A DNA stretch of 40,220 bases from Gammaproteobacteria bacterium (GTDB taxonomy: Bacteria; Pseudomonadota; Gammaproteobacteria; Steroidobacterales; Rariloculaceae), in the NCBI GenBank assembly GCA_022820625.1, contig JAJEFE010000120.1:1-40220 (forward strand), given 5' to 3'. This document shows positions 32,618-40,220 of the stretch, in pieces (position 1 is the first letter of the stretch; each line of letters begins with the position of its first letter). Under the pieces are notes generated by a model, which saw nothing but the letters and a program-made list of their open reading frames with translations, made no database searches and had not been told where the DNA came from. The position numbers and the translations under genes were made by a program.

Positions 32618-33538
32618 TCAGACGCTGTCGATGTACTCCCGCATTCTCTCCTTGGCCGCCTCGTCGGGCATCGCGCCGAAGGCGGTGCCGGCGTTTTCGT
32701 CCATGTGGGCCGGGTTGCTGGTTTCGGTGAGCACGCAGGTGATGGCGGGGTGGGCGACGATGTACTTCAGGGAGAACTGGGCCCAGCTTGTGCAGTCGAA
32801 CTCGGCGGTCCAGTCGGGTAGCGGGACGCCTTCGAGCGCATCGAAGTAGAAGCCGTTCATGAACGGGCGGTTGATCAGCACGGCCAGCCCCATGTCCGCG
32901 GCCATGGGCAGCATCCGCTCCTCGGCCATTCGTTCGGAGATGGAATAGTTGATCTGGATGAAGTCCGGCGTTTCGCGTTGCAGGAATGCCTCCAGTTCAG
33001 CGTAGAGATTGGCGTTCGACACCGTGACGCCGATGTAGCGGGCATCGCCCGCGGCCTTCCAGTCCATGAGGCTCGGCCAATGCGTGTCCAGATCCGTGAG
33101 GCTCATGATCTGCGCCAGGTCCAGTGTCTGGCGTCCGTAGAGTTCCTGGGTCTGCCGGAACTGCTGGATCCCGGCTTCGCGGCCCTCCAGGTGCACCTTG
33201 GTGGTCACGAACAGGCTGTCGCGCAGGTCCGGTTCGGCCAGGACCCGGCCGAGTCCGGCGTCATCGGTCGCATCCCGGGGCCAGGTATCGACGACGCTGC
33301 CGCCGCGGGCGCGCAACGCGCGCAGCACCGCGGCCAGGGGTTCGGTGCCGTTCTCGGAGACTTCCGAGACCACCTTGCTGGAGCCCAGCCCGATGATCGG
33401 GAGCATCTCGCCGGTTGACGGGATGGGACGGCGGGGCATGGGCTCCTGGGCCAGCGCCCCGTTGCCCCCAAGGGCGGATACCGCCGTGACGGCCGACGCC
33501 GCCGCGATGAATTCTCTCCGGTTGGTCGTCAGGGTCAT
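32618..33538 (-). CDS. Tat-exported aldo/keto reductase-like protein
   Basis: 306 residues of aldo/keto reductase fold behind a twin-arginine signal (TTNRREFIAAASAVTAVSAL, cut near ALAQ). The barrel segments are recognisable: VVDT at 82-85, FVTTKVHLEG with Lys 114, DARYIGVTVSN, IQINYSISER and AITCVLTETSNPAHMDENAG. Of the catalytic tetrad, Asp 84 and Lys 114 remain, but the Tyr position reads Asp 89 and the His position reads Met 145. With the active site incomplete, NADPH-dependent reduction in the periplasm is doubtful; a binding or chaperone role is possible. The ATG at 33538 has AGAGGA upstream. It follows the alpha/beta hydrolase by 38 bases. Confidence 0.8.
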   Translation of the reverse strand: MTLTTNRREFIAAASAVTAVSALGGNGALAQEPMPRRPIPSTGEMLPIIGLGSSKVVSEVSENGTEPLAAVLRALRARGGSVVDTWPRDATDDAGLGRVLAEPDLRDSLFVTTKVHLEGREAGIQQFRQTQELYGRQTLDLAQIMSLTDLDTHWPSLMDWKAAGDARYIGVTVSNANLYAELEAFLQRETPDFIQINYSISERMAEERMLPMAADMGLAVLINRPFMNGFYFDALEGVPLPDWTAEFDCTSWAQFSLKYIVAHPAITCVLTETSNPAHMDENAGTAFGAMPDEAAKERMREYIDSV

Positions 33539-33576
33539 CTCATTGTCCTCTTGTCTGCTTCCAGGGAACGCTCCGG

Positions 33577-34593
33577 CTATTTCAGGTTCCGGTCGAAGAA
33601 CGCGATGGAGTCGGCAACGACTTCGAGCTGGATCGGGTCCGGATCGTACTCGCCGTCGGCGTTGCGCTGCACATAGGCGAAACCGTGCAACTCGTGGTCG
33701 TAGGTCTTCCATTCGACGTCCTTGCCGGCCTCTTCCAGCAACTCGTAGTTGAGCCTGAAGACGTCCTGGTTGTGGTCGCGGTCGCGGCCCTGCACGAAGA
33801 TCGGCAGATCGATGGGCGCGATGCGCGCCGTGGCCACGTCCTTGTCGATGCGTGCTCGGGTTGCTTCCATCTTTGCTGCAAGGTATTCGGCATCGTACCC
33901 GTCCGCCGTCTCGGGCTCGTCACGGTCGGCGGGCGCGGTGAGATCCATGGCCCCGACGGCCAGAAACGCCGCCGAGGCGGGTTCGCTGGCGATGCCCGCC
34001 GCGATGCCGCCGTACACGCTGGCCATCTTCATGAGCATCTCGCCGCCGTGGCTCATGCCCATGTAGCCGACCCGGTCGGCGTCTATTTCGGGCAGCGACT
34101 TGACGTATTCGATGGTGGCGATGACGTCCTCGTATTCGAACGGCGGCCGGTTCAACACGGCGCGTCCGGACCAGGGGCGGTCCGAGAGCAACGTGCCGTC
34201 GTACGCGGGCGATTCGACTTCCTGACGGTAGCGCAGCCAGGCGACGGCGTAGCCGGCATCCAGGAACTGCTCCTGGGTCCAGCTGCGGTTGTGGCTGTAG
34301 TCGCGGACGTAGCCCAGGCCTTCGCCGCCGTTGCCGGAGGCGAACAGCACGATGGGAAACGGCCCGTCGCCCTCGGGCGTGCGCAGGCCGATGGCCGTGT
34401 ACAGCCCGTCATGGGTTTCCACGAGGTGGTAGGTCACCGGCAGGGAGGACCCCGCGATCTCCTCGGTGTCGTAGACAAGCGCGGTCTGGGCCTGCGCCGT
34501 CATCGAGAACATCGCGATGGCGGCGCCGACAGCGACGGGGCCGATCGACGGCGGGGATACAACATGGAACATGCGTGCGTGGAAACGGCTCAT
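33577..34593 (-). CDS. exported alpha/beta hydrolase (dienelactone hydrolase / S9-like)
   Basis: Secreted hydrolase of 338 residues. The ATG at 34593 follows GAGGAT and opens a signal peptide with AVGAAIAMFSMTAQAQ (cut near 36). Triad: nucleophile S181 in GYMGMSHGGEM, Asp at 271 or 273 in FVQGRDRDH, His 303 in ELHGF. FPIVLFASGNGG is the oxyanion strand. Families of this shape split esters, lactones or small peptides. Longer upstream reading (to 34857) lacks homology. It probably forms a two-gene unit with the aldo/keto reductase-like gene. Confidence 0.82.
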   Translation of the reverse strand: MSRFHARMFHVVSPPSIGPVAVGAAIAMFSMTAQAQTALVYDTEEIAGSSLPVTYHLVETHDGLYTAIGLRTPEGDGPFPIVLFASGNGGEGLGYVRDYSHNRSWTQEQFLDAGYAVAWLRYRQEVESPAYDGTLLSDRPWSGRAVLNRPPFEYEDVIATIEYVKSLPEIDADRVGYMGMSHGGEMLMKMASVYGGIAAGIASEPASAAFLAVGAMDLTAPADRDEPETADGYDAEYLAAKMEATRARIDKDVATARIAPIDLPIFVQGRDRDHNQDVFRLNYELLEEAGKDVEWKTYDHELHGFAYVQRNADGEYDPDPIQLEVVADSIAFFDRNLK

Positions 34594-34886
34594 GGACAGA
34601 TCCTCATTTTTCGTATTCTCACCGGTTGCGAACAAGTTGCGAATTACCGGCACACCTTTTTCTAACTCTACTATCTGGCGCGCCCTCATCCAACATCGGA
34701 CCGGCCGATTCATCCTTAACGATAGTTCAGGCACACGAACACGATTTATACGCGATTGCCCGGAACGGCCCTGTTCCTGCGCGTCCGCGCGGCGAACCCG
34801 CAGGGAATGCTGCCGGCGATGCGGCATAATCGGGTTGACGCAGCACTGGGGCGTCATAAGGTTGACGGAGCACCAGACTCAAGCGC
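34594..34886. promoter_or_regulatory. divergent promoter region with half-sites and doubled element
   Basis: The 293-base gap between the hydrolase (minus) and the TRAP binding protein (plus) contains TGCGAACAA at 34627-34635, an exact half of the 3556/12089 dyad, inside a direct repeat GTTGCGAA-CAA-GTTGCGAA. On the plus side it holds the hairpin member at 34801-34847 and a second copy of its right arm at 34859-34876. AT-rich stretches (TTTATA near 34745) could be -10 boxes, but no full promoter is convincing. Confidence 0.4.
34801..34876 (+). ncRNA. 5' leader hairpin, family member C, with duplicated arm
   Basis: GAT-GCGGCATA-ATC (34818-34831) is the conserved tip. AATGCTGC at 34806-34813 pairs with GCAGCACT at 34840-34847 with one mismatch; between them the right side has four extra bases, giving a bulge. 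The right arm GGTTGACGCAGCAC (34833-34846) recurs as GGTTGACGGAGCAC (34860-34873). It lies just ahead of the TRAP binding-protein ATG at 34887 and resembles 40035-40060 on the opposite strand. Confidence 0.45.
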
Positions 34887-35975
34887 ATGCCCTGCTCTCG
34901 TGTGGACAATCGGCGCCGGCGACGATTCCTGCCGGCACTGTCGCTGGCCCTGCTGCTGGCGGGCGTTGCCGCGAGCGCCCAGCAGACCGTGCCCCTCACG
35001 GTCGTCAGCGGCTATCCGCCCACCGCCCTGTGGGTCGAGACCTTCCTCACGCACTTCATCCCCGAAGCCGACCGGCTGCTCGCCGCCGGGGGCCGTTACG
35101 AGATCGACTGGAACACGCCGCTCGGGAGCCTCACCCGGCCCGGCGGCGCTTTCGAGGCGGTGCAGTACGGGGTGGCCGACGTCGGCATCATCACCACGCC
35201 GTTTCATGCGGACAAGATCCCCTTCTACAACATCGGTTACGTCACCCCCTTCGTGACTACCGACATCGGGCTGGTGGTCCGGACCGTCAGCGGCCTGCAC
35301 GATCGCTATCCCGCTCTCCGGGACGTCTGGCGGGACTACCGGCAGGTCTACCTGGTCGCGGCCGGACTGGTGGATACCTACCAGGCGCTGATGAGCAGGC
35401 CGATCGGCGGGCTCGGCGATTTCCGCGGGCTGAAAATGTCGGGTGTCGGCATGAATCTGCTGTACTTCGAGGGTCTGGATGCGGTCGCGGTGAGCGCCGG
35501 ACTGGTCGACTTCTACACCAACCTGTCCACGGGGCTGACCGACGGGGCCATCGTCTGGCCGGAGGCGATCATTTCCTACAAGCTCTACGAGGTCGGGCCG
35601 TACCTGGTCGACGCCCGTCTCGGCGCGGTGAATTCGGTCGCCTTGAGCGCCAACGAGCGCACCTGGGAGCGGCTGCCCGGGGAGGTTCGCCGGGCGCTGC
35701 TCGCCGCGGCGGTTGTTTACCGGGACGCCCTGGCGCTTGAAACCGTCCGCCGAAGCGAGCAGGCGATGGCCTCCTTCCAGGCGCTGGGCGGTACGATCGT
35801 CGCGCTCTCCGACGACCAGCGGCGCGCCTGGGCCGCCTCCGTTCCGGACCTGGCCGGCGCCTGGGTGGCCGACATCGAGCGCCGGGGCCTGCCCGGCCGT
35901 GAACTCCTCTCGGCCTACATGGACACCATGCGGGACAACGGCCAGCCGATCATGCGTCACTGGGACCGGGAATAG
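34887..35975 (+). CDS. TRAP transporter substrate-binding protein (DctP-like)
   Basis: Periplasmic binding protein of the DctP family, 362 residues, for an organic acid or other carboxylate. Signal peptide FLPALSLALLLAGVAASAQ. Family features: VPLTVVSGYPPTALWVETF at the mature start, AVQYGVADVGIITTPF, DFRGLKMSGVG (the carboxylate-binding Arg segment, usually LKIRVP), and YTNLSTGLTDGAIVWPEA. No DctQ or DctM membrane genes adjoin it, so it is an orphan binding protein here. The ATG at 34887 lacks a close ribosome binding site; GGAG is 14 bases away. Two copies of a repeated arm precede it. Confidence 0.85.
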   Translation: MPCSRVDNRRRRRFLPALSLALLLAGVAASAQQTVPLTVVSGYPPTALWVETFLTHFIPEADRLLAAGGRYEIDWNTPLGSLTRPGGAFEAVQYGVADVGIITTPFHADKIPFYNIGYVTPFVTTDIGLVVRTVSGLHDRYPALRDVWRDYRQVYLVAAGLVDTYQALMSRPIGGLGDFRGLKMSGVGMNLLYFEGLDAVAVSAGLVDFYTNLSTGLTDGAIVWPEAIISYKLYEVGPYLVDARLGAVNSVALSANERTWERLPGEVRRALLAAAVVYRDALALETVRRSEQAMASFQALGGTIVALSDDQRRAWAASVPDLAGAWVADIERRGLPGRELLSAYMDTMRDNGQPIMRHWDRE

Positions 35976-35987
35976 GCCGCCGGCGGC
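35976..35987. repeat. GC palindrome in convergent gap
   Basis: GCCGCCGGCGGC is a perfect 12-base palindrome directly after the TRAP binding-protein stop. Without a loop it would not form an ordinary terminator. The remaining 80 bases to the convergent MpaB-like stop show nothing clear. Confidence 0.3.
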
Positions 35988-36068
35988 GGTTCACTGCATC
36001 GATATCTCACCTGCCGGTCGATCCATCGTTTCGGAGATGGCCACCGGTTCGTCATCCGCAGCAAAGGT

Positions 36069-37223
36069 TCACCATTCCGACGACCGTGAAGCACGAACGT
36101 TGTCCGGCAGCTTGTAGCTCAATCCGTCTTCGTCGTAGACGGAAATCTTGAGAAGCTGGGTGAAGTTGCTCGATCGCACGAGCTGCGTGCTTTTCAGCAT
36201 TCTATGTGCGCGTTGCTTGGCGGAAAAAATTGCCAACGCACCCAACGTCGGTTTCCAGGGGTATCGGAACTGACGCGCACGCGCCGGGCCGATGAGCGCG
36301 CGGGAGAGGCGGTAGGCGAGCGCGACCGTTTTCTTCGATTCAACCGGATCGGTGATATCGGCGACCGAAGGAATGGCCCTGATCAGCGCGTTGGCCATGT
36401 CCACCGAATCCTGACCCGCGGGCGGCTCGCACATGAAACCGATCGTGTAAACGGATTCCGCCTGCGCCGCATCCCGGTAAAGGATCGATTCGGGTATCCC
36501 CATCAGGTACCCCGCGTAGCGCCACACGGCCATCACGCTCGCTTCTTCGTCGCGCCCGTAGGTGGCGCCCACCTTCTTCGAAAAATCCAGGAGCCTCTTG
36601 GAAAACACCGCGATGGCGAGGCCCAGGTGCGCCGCGCTAACCGGCGTGCCCCAGGCTTCCCGATCCCACACCTCCGACCGCGACAACAACGTGCGGATCC
36701 GGCAGTGCACGAACCGAACGCGCGTGGACAGCTTCCAGCCGTCGCCGTCCCGTGCAAGACCGCCGGGATAGAAGATCTCCATCAACTGACGGTTGTTCTG
36801 CTGTAATCGTCGCTTGGTGAACGCGACGCGCCCGGTCAGATTGAACGACTTGGCAATCAGCGTGGAAAACCCTTCCACCAGCACCCCGGCGACGAAGGCC
36901 ACCAGCATCAGGTCCGCGTTGGTGTGAAAGGCGCGTATCCCGGGCCGGAACGCCTCATGGTCGAGCCACTCGGGCTCCTCCAATGTCTCAAAGAAATTCC
37001 GCAGCGACCGCGGCGCCCTGCGCAGAACGTCGTCCTGTCTTTCGATGCCGGCCTCGATGAACCGGTGCAGGTCCGCCGGCGGCATGGAGGAGAGTTCCTC
37101 CATGACCGGGTCCAGTTGGGGATCGCCGATGGTCGTGTGACGGATGTAGTTGTCGGCCAGTGTCCAGGCGTGGCGCCGGGCTCTGGCGTAGGTGCGGGTA
37201 TATGCCGATGGCGCCGTCTTCAA
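36069..37223 (-). CDS. MpaB / rubber-oxygenase (DUF2236) family protein
   Basis: 384-residue protein of the DUF2236 family, which includes the heme-b latex-clearing protein Lcp and fungal MpaB, oxygenases that cleave C=C bonds of isoprenoid chains. Features: FHTNADLMLVAFVAGVLVEG (helix seen in the family), TRVRFVHCRIR with the conserved His 173, and VMAVWRYAGYLMGIPESILY. No signal peptide. The TTG at 37223 is the only in-frame start and has GGGTGG seven bases before it. It is divergent from a squalene-synthase-like gene across 167 bases, so an isoprenoid substrate is a reasonable guess. Confidence 0.82.
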   Translation of the reverse strand: MKTAPSAYTRTYARARRHAWTLADNYIRHTTIGDPQLDPVMEELSSMPPADLHRFIEAGIERQDDVLRRAPRSLRNFFETLEEPEWLDHEAFRPGIRAFHTNADLMLVAFVAGVLVEGFSTLIAKSFNLTGRVAFTKRRLQQNNRQLMEIFYPGGLARDGDGWKLSTRVRFVHCRIRTLLSRSEVWDREAWGTPVSAAHLGLAIAVFSKRLLDFSKKVGATYGRDEEASVMAVWRYAGYLMGIPESILYRDAAQAESVYTIGFMCEPPAGQDSVDMANALIRAIPSVADITDPVESKKTVALAYRLSRALIGPARARQFRYPWKPTLGALAIFSAKQRAHRMLKSTQLVRSSNFTQLLKISVYDEDGLSYKLPDNVRASRSSEW

Positions 37224-37240
37224 GTTTCCACCCCGTGAAC

Positions 37241-37291
37241 GAGTGCTTCATCCAACTCATACGGCACTATCAGTCGGATGGAGCGCTAGAG
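37241..37291 (+). ncRNA. hairpin family member A in divergent gap
   Basis: AGTGCTTCATCCAAC (37242-37256) pairs with GTCGGATGGAGCGCT (37273-37287) at 14 of 15 positions including two G-U pairs, around CAT-ACGGCACT-ATC. Ungapped, the 51 bases match the member at 40032-40082 at 34 positions; several stem pairs differ on both sides yet still pair. It lies 100 bases before the squalene-synthase-like ATG (37391). A further 7-bp inverted repeat, AACACCG at 37294 and CGGTGTT at 37331, follows. Confidence 0.5.
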
Positions 37292-37390
37292 TAACACCGA
37301 TTGGAAAAACTTATCGAACATGAAAGAAAACGGTGTTGGTGTTCGCCAGCGGAACCCTCTAAATTGGTATCGGCCCGGTGAAAATCGCCG

Positions 37391-38650
37391 ATGCGCGAGA
37401 GTTCATTGAAGAATCTGCCGTCATCTTTGGAGCAGGAGAACATCCAGAGCGCGCTCACCGCGACCACGTCCAATTCAACCGTACCGCTGCACGCCTTCGA
37501 TCTGGACTACCAGGCCTCGATCCTCCCGGGTGTCTCGCGCACCTTCGCCCTGACGATCCCGGTGCTGCCGGAGCGCCTTTCGAAAGTGGTCACGAATGCC
37601 TATCTCCTTTGCCGCATCGCCGACACGATCGAGGACGACGCGGCCCTCACCGACCGGCAGAAAACACGGTTCCATGGCCGCTTCCTGGCGGTCATCGAAG
37701 GTCGGGAGGACGCCGGGGCTTTCGCCCGGGAACTGGCGCCCCTGCTGTCGGCGGGGGTCTTGCCGGACGAACGCGACCTGGTTCGCAACACGGCCTCAGT
37801 GGTACGGGTGATGCGGGCTTTCTCGCGGCGTGAACGCGTAGCGCTGACACGCTGCCTGGCGGTCATGTGTTCCGGCATGCCGAAGTTCCAGCGCAACAAG
37901 ACCCTGAGGGGGCTTCGCGACCTGCGGGAACTCGGGGCGTACTGTTACGTGGTCGCGGGCGTCGTGGGCGAGATGCTGACAGAGCTGTTCTGCGCCCATT
38001 GCCCGGACTTGGCGAAGAACCGCCGCGAAATGAAGCGCCTGGCCGTCTCCTTCGGTCAGGGCCTTCAGATGACGAACATACTGAAGGACATCTGGGAGGA
38101 TCGGCGCGACGGCACGTGCTGGCTGCCCAGGTCCATGTTTGCCGGGGAAGGGGCGAGCCTGTACCGGCTTGAGGAATTTCATCGCACCGGGGCGTTCCGC
38201 GCCGGGATGAACTCGCTGATCGGCGTCACCCACCGGCACCTGCAGAATGCGCTTGAGTTCACTTGCCTCATTCCGGCGCGTGAAGCGGGAATGAGGCGTT
38301 TTTGCCTGTGGGCGCTCGGGCTCGCGGTGATGACCCTGCAGAAAGTTTATCGAAACCCGCACTACACGTCGGGCGACCAGGTCAAGGTATCGCGGCGTAC
38401 GCTGCAGGCGACCATCCTGGCGACCAATTTCACTCTGACGAGCAACCGGTGCCTGCATACGCTCTTCAGGTTCGCCGCCAGTGGACTGCCGCTATGGCGC
38501 GCGGATACGCTGACCTGGATGAGCATGGTTGGGCCGGAGACCGGCCGGGACCCGCTCACGCTGTCGAGAACGTCGGCCAGTAGATCGCCAGCAGGTACCC
38601 GACGATCACGATGGCGAACAGCGACAGCAGGCAGGCCCAGAACCCCTTGA
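37391..38650 (+). CDS. squalene/phytoene synthase family protein
   Basis: Head-to-head prenyl synthase, 419 residues, probably condensing two farnesyl diphosphates to squalene. The two Asp-rich motifs are intact: RIADTIEDD (D78, D82, D83) and NILKDIWEDRRDG (D233, D237). FALTIPVLPERL near residue 52 and YCYVVAGVVGEMLTELF at 184-200 are closer to squalene than phytoene synthase. The last 40 residues (from about SMVGPETG) are low-complexity and Arg-rich with no homology signal. They are read antisense to the end of the transporter gene for 95 bases, suggesting loss of an earlier stop. No other sterol or hopanoid gene is present. Confidence 0.85.
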   Translation: MRESSLKNLPSSLEQENIQSALTATTSNSTVPLHAFDLDYQASILPGVSRTFALTIPVLPERLSKVVTNAYLLCRIADTIEDDAALTDRQKTRFHGRFLAVIEGREDAGAFARELAPLLSAGVLPDERDLVRNTASVVRVMRAFSRRERVALTRCLAVMCSGMPKFQRNKTLRGLRDLRELGAYCYVVAGVVGEMLTELFCAHCPDLAKNRREMKRLAVSFGQGLQMTNILKDIWEDRRDGTCWLPRSMFAGEGASLYRLEEFHRTGAFRAGMNSLIGVTHRHLQNALEFTCLIPAREAGMRRFCLWALGLAVMTLQKVYRNPHYTSGDQVKVSRRTLQATILATNFTLTSNRCLHTLFRFAASGLPLWRADTLTWMSMVGPETGRDPLTLSRTSASRSPAGTRRSRWRTATAGRPRTP

Positions 38651-39980
38651 CCGCCATGGTCTTCAGGTTGATCCCGTAACCCGCAGCCACCGCCGGCCCG
38701 CCCGCGGAGGTCGGCAGCATATAACCGCAGTTGCCAACAGCGGCGACGATATAGACGAACGGCAGCGGATTCATGTCGAGGCTCTGGAACGTGCTGATGG
38801 TAATCGGCACGATGATCGCCACGGCCGCCGTATTGTTGGTGATCTGGGTGAGCAGAATCGTCAGGAACGCGAACACCAGCACCGCCAGGAAGCCCCCGCC
38901 GCTGGCGTAGGGCAGCAGGGCGTCGGCGATGTAGGCGGCCGTACCGGTCTCGCCGAGCACGCGGCCGAGCGCGGTTCCGCCGGCGAAGAGATAGAACAAC
39001 CCCCACATCATCCGCTTCTGGGCGTACTCCCAGGTCATCAGGTTCTCGCCCCGAGGACGCAGCAGGAAGCACACGATGGCGCAGCTCAGGAACGCGTAGG
39101 CAGGCGTCAGCGCCGGGAAAACGGCTGCGTACAGCGGGCGCGTAAAGGCCAGGAGCGCAGCAATCCCGAACAGCGCGAAGCCCCACTTCTCCTGGACGCT
39201 CATGGGGCCCAGGGACTTCAGTTCGCCCATGAAGAATTCGCGCGTGCCCTCGACCTCGCTGATCTCGGGCTTGAACGCGAACCGCACATAGACAAACGTC
39301 ACCAGCATCACGGCGAGGCTGAGGGGCACGAACCGGACCACCCACGTGGCGAACAGGAACTCCTCGCCGGTCACCAGTTCCTGGATGTACTCCATGGCCA
39401 GCAGGTTCGGCGCCCCGGCCAGGGGCGTCATGGCGCCGCCGGCGCTGGTGCCCCAGGCCACGGCGATCACCAGCGCCGTGCCCAGGTTGCTTTCCCACAG
39501 GTCCTCGATGCCGATGTAGCGCAGCATGGCCACCACGATGGGAATCATGGTCGCCGCGACGATGGTGTTGGGCAGAAAGGCGCTCAGGAACATGCCGATC
39601 GCGAACCAGGACATGATCTGCCGCGTGGTGTTGGTGCCGACGCCGATCAGCGAACCCAGGGCGATGCGCCGGTCAAGCCCCCATCGCGTCCAGCAGGTGG
39701 TGAGCACGTTGGCCGACAGCAGCAGGATGACCAGTTCGGCGGCGTACGCCGGCAGGACCCGGTCCATGGGCGCGAAGTCGAATATCGCCACCGTGGCCAG
39801 CGGCAGGAACCCGGTGACGGCCAGGTGCACCGGGCGGGTGATCCACCACAGCGCCATCCAGAACAGCAGCCCCAGGCTGCACCGGATCTCGTAGGGCAGC
39901 CCGCCCAGGGGCAGCAGGAGGAGGGCCGCGAACACGGCGGGCCCTGCGACCACGTACATCGTTCTGCGCCGATCTTCCAT
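38556..39980 (-). CDS. SLC13/DASS family anion transporter
   Basis: Inner-membrane sodium- or proton-coupled carrier of 474 residues with about eleven hydrophobic segments, expected to take up dicarboxylates, sulfate or related anions. The two substrate-clamp motifs are LPNT at 136-139 and TNNT at 381-384, and GGAMTPLAGAPN (181-192) matches the family. TSAGGPAVAAGYGIN near the C-terminus is typical too. The ATG at 39980 has GGAG 9 bases upstream. A hairpin of the dispersed family lies 55-102 bases before the start. The 3' end overlaps the squalene-synthase-like gene. Confidence 0.88.
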   Translation of the reverse strand: MEDRRRTMYVVAGPAVFAALLLLPLGGLPYEIRCSLGLLFWMALWWITRPVHLAVTGFLPLATVAIFDFAPMDRVLPAYAAELVILLLSANVLTTCWTRWGLDRRIALGSLIGVGTNTTRQIMSWFAIGMFLSAFLPNTIVAATMIPIVVAMLRYIGIEDLWESNLGTALVIAVAWGTSAGGAMTPLAGAPNLLAMEYIQELVTGEEFLFATWVVRFVPLSLAVMLVTFVYVRFAFKPEISEVEGTREFFMGELKSLGPMSVQEKWGFALFGIAALLAFTRPLYAAVFPALTPAYAFLSCAIVCFLLRPRGENLMTWEYAQKRMMWGLFYLFAGGTALGRVLGETGTAAYIADALLPYASGGGFLAVLVFAFLTILLTQITNNTAAVAIIVPITISTFQSLDMNPLPFVYIVAAVGNCGYMLPTSAGGPAVAAGYGINLKTMAVKGFWACLLSLFAIVIVGYLLAIYWPTFSTA

Positions 39981-40031
39981 CCCTGACTCCGATAGCTGCC
40001 GGGAACGTCCCCGGGACCTGCCTGCGACAGG

Positions 40032-40082
40032 CTCTAGTGCCGCGTCAACCTGATCATGCCGTATCCGGTTGATTCGGCACTA
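40032..40082 (-). ncRNA. 5' leader hairpin, family member B
   Basis: Upstream of the SLC13-type gene, on its strand, bases 40082-40066 pair with 40051-40035 at 15 of 17 positions (CTAGTGCCG at one end, CGGCACTAG at the other), closing on GAT-ACGGCATG-ATC. It is the cleanest long stem of the family together with 4456-4501. No T run follows. Confidence 0.5.
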
Positions 40083-40128
40083 GGAGGCTGCGCCGTAGGA
40101 AATCGCGAAAGCGAAAATTCGATATCGC

Positions 40129-40198
40129 CGTCCCTTCGATCGATCGATTGAGGAGAATATCGGGTCATATTTGACGAAATCGAGCGGTCGAAGGGACG
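40129..40198. repeat. 21-bp imperfect inverted repeat near window end
   Basis: Arms at 40129-40149 and 40178-40198 match as reverse complements at 19 of 21 positions, with outer ends CGTCCCTTCGA and TCGAAGGGACG and a 28-base AT-rich centre. No ORF is visible in 39981-40220. It could be the terminal region of a mobile element continuing past the edge, or a strong transcription-stop stem. Confidence 0.5.
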
Positions 40199-40220
40199 GA
40201 TGAGAGCGAATTTGCAGCCG

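Overview
The window is about 40 kb of GC-rich bacterial DNA carrying 39 protein-coding genes (the first cut by the window edge) and one tRNA. The gene set suggests an uncultured, probably marine or host-associated Gammaproteobacterium: PQQ dehydrogenases with fused cytochrome c, DUF885 and CocE/NonD hydrolases, DUF6152, a TRAP binding protein and a split GcvP. This placement is an inference from gene content and the tRNA style, not a phylogeny. No transposase, phage gene or CRISPR array is visible.

Layout. 1-3489: end of a DUF885 protein, an exported cytochrome-c/PQQ dehydrogenase and a methyltransferase. 3681-7476: an SDR, then a complete polar amino-acid ABC importer (binding protein, two permeases, ATPase). 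7495-10852: a FAD amine/amino-acid oxidoreductase (minus) divergent from a DapA-family lyase and an OYE-type flavin reductase. 10885-15145: an ATP-NAD/AcoX kinase-like gene divergent from gcvPA-gcvPB. 15162-20927: DUF885 protein and a PotABCD-like ABC importer. 20979-26070 (minus): RidA-like lipoprotein, DUF885 lipoprotein, CocE/NonD hydrolase and SDR. 26159-27084 (minus): ParDE, an orphan MazE-like antitoxin and tRNA-Met. 27186-32317: a diheme cytochrome, a lectin-like secreted protein, DUF6152, a Tat protein (minus), and a 4-cresol-dehydrogenase-type flavoprotein with its own cytochrome c. 32618-39980: Tat-exported aldo/keto-reductase-like protein, alpha/beta hydrolase, TRAP binding protein, MpaB/rubber-oxygenase-like protein, squalene-synthase-like protein and a SLC13-type anion transporter.

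Together the genes describe a scavenger of amino acids, peptides, polyamine-like compounds, organic acids and aromatic alcohols. Several binding proteins feed importers. Exported or lipid-anchored hydrolases would work outside the cytoplasm. Periplasmic PQQ and flavin dehydrogenases would pass electrons to small c-type cytochromes.

The most unusual signals are non-coding. (1) An approximately 45-50 nt imperfect hairpin sits upstream of five unrelated genes, at 4456, 12039, 34801, 37241 and 40032. It keeps the form GAT-NCGSMAYN-ATC at its tip, shows compensatory changes in the stem, and has the same orientation relative to the downstream gene each time. It looks like an undescribed leader RNA or operator family. 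(2) An 18-bp dyad that is 16/18 identical at 3556 and 12089 overlaps matching promoter-like boxes, suggesting a small regulon joining the SDR/amino-acid importer and the kinase/gcvP locus. (3) A perfect 31-bp inverted repeat at 32390-32534 and a 21-bp imperfect one at 40129-40198 look like small mobile or structured elements.
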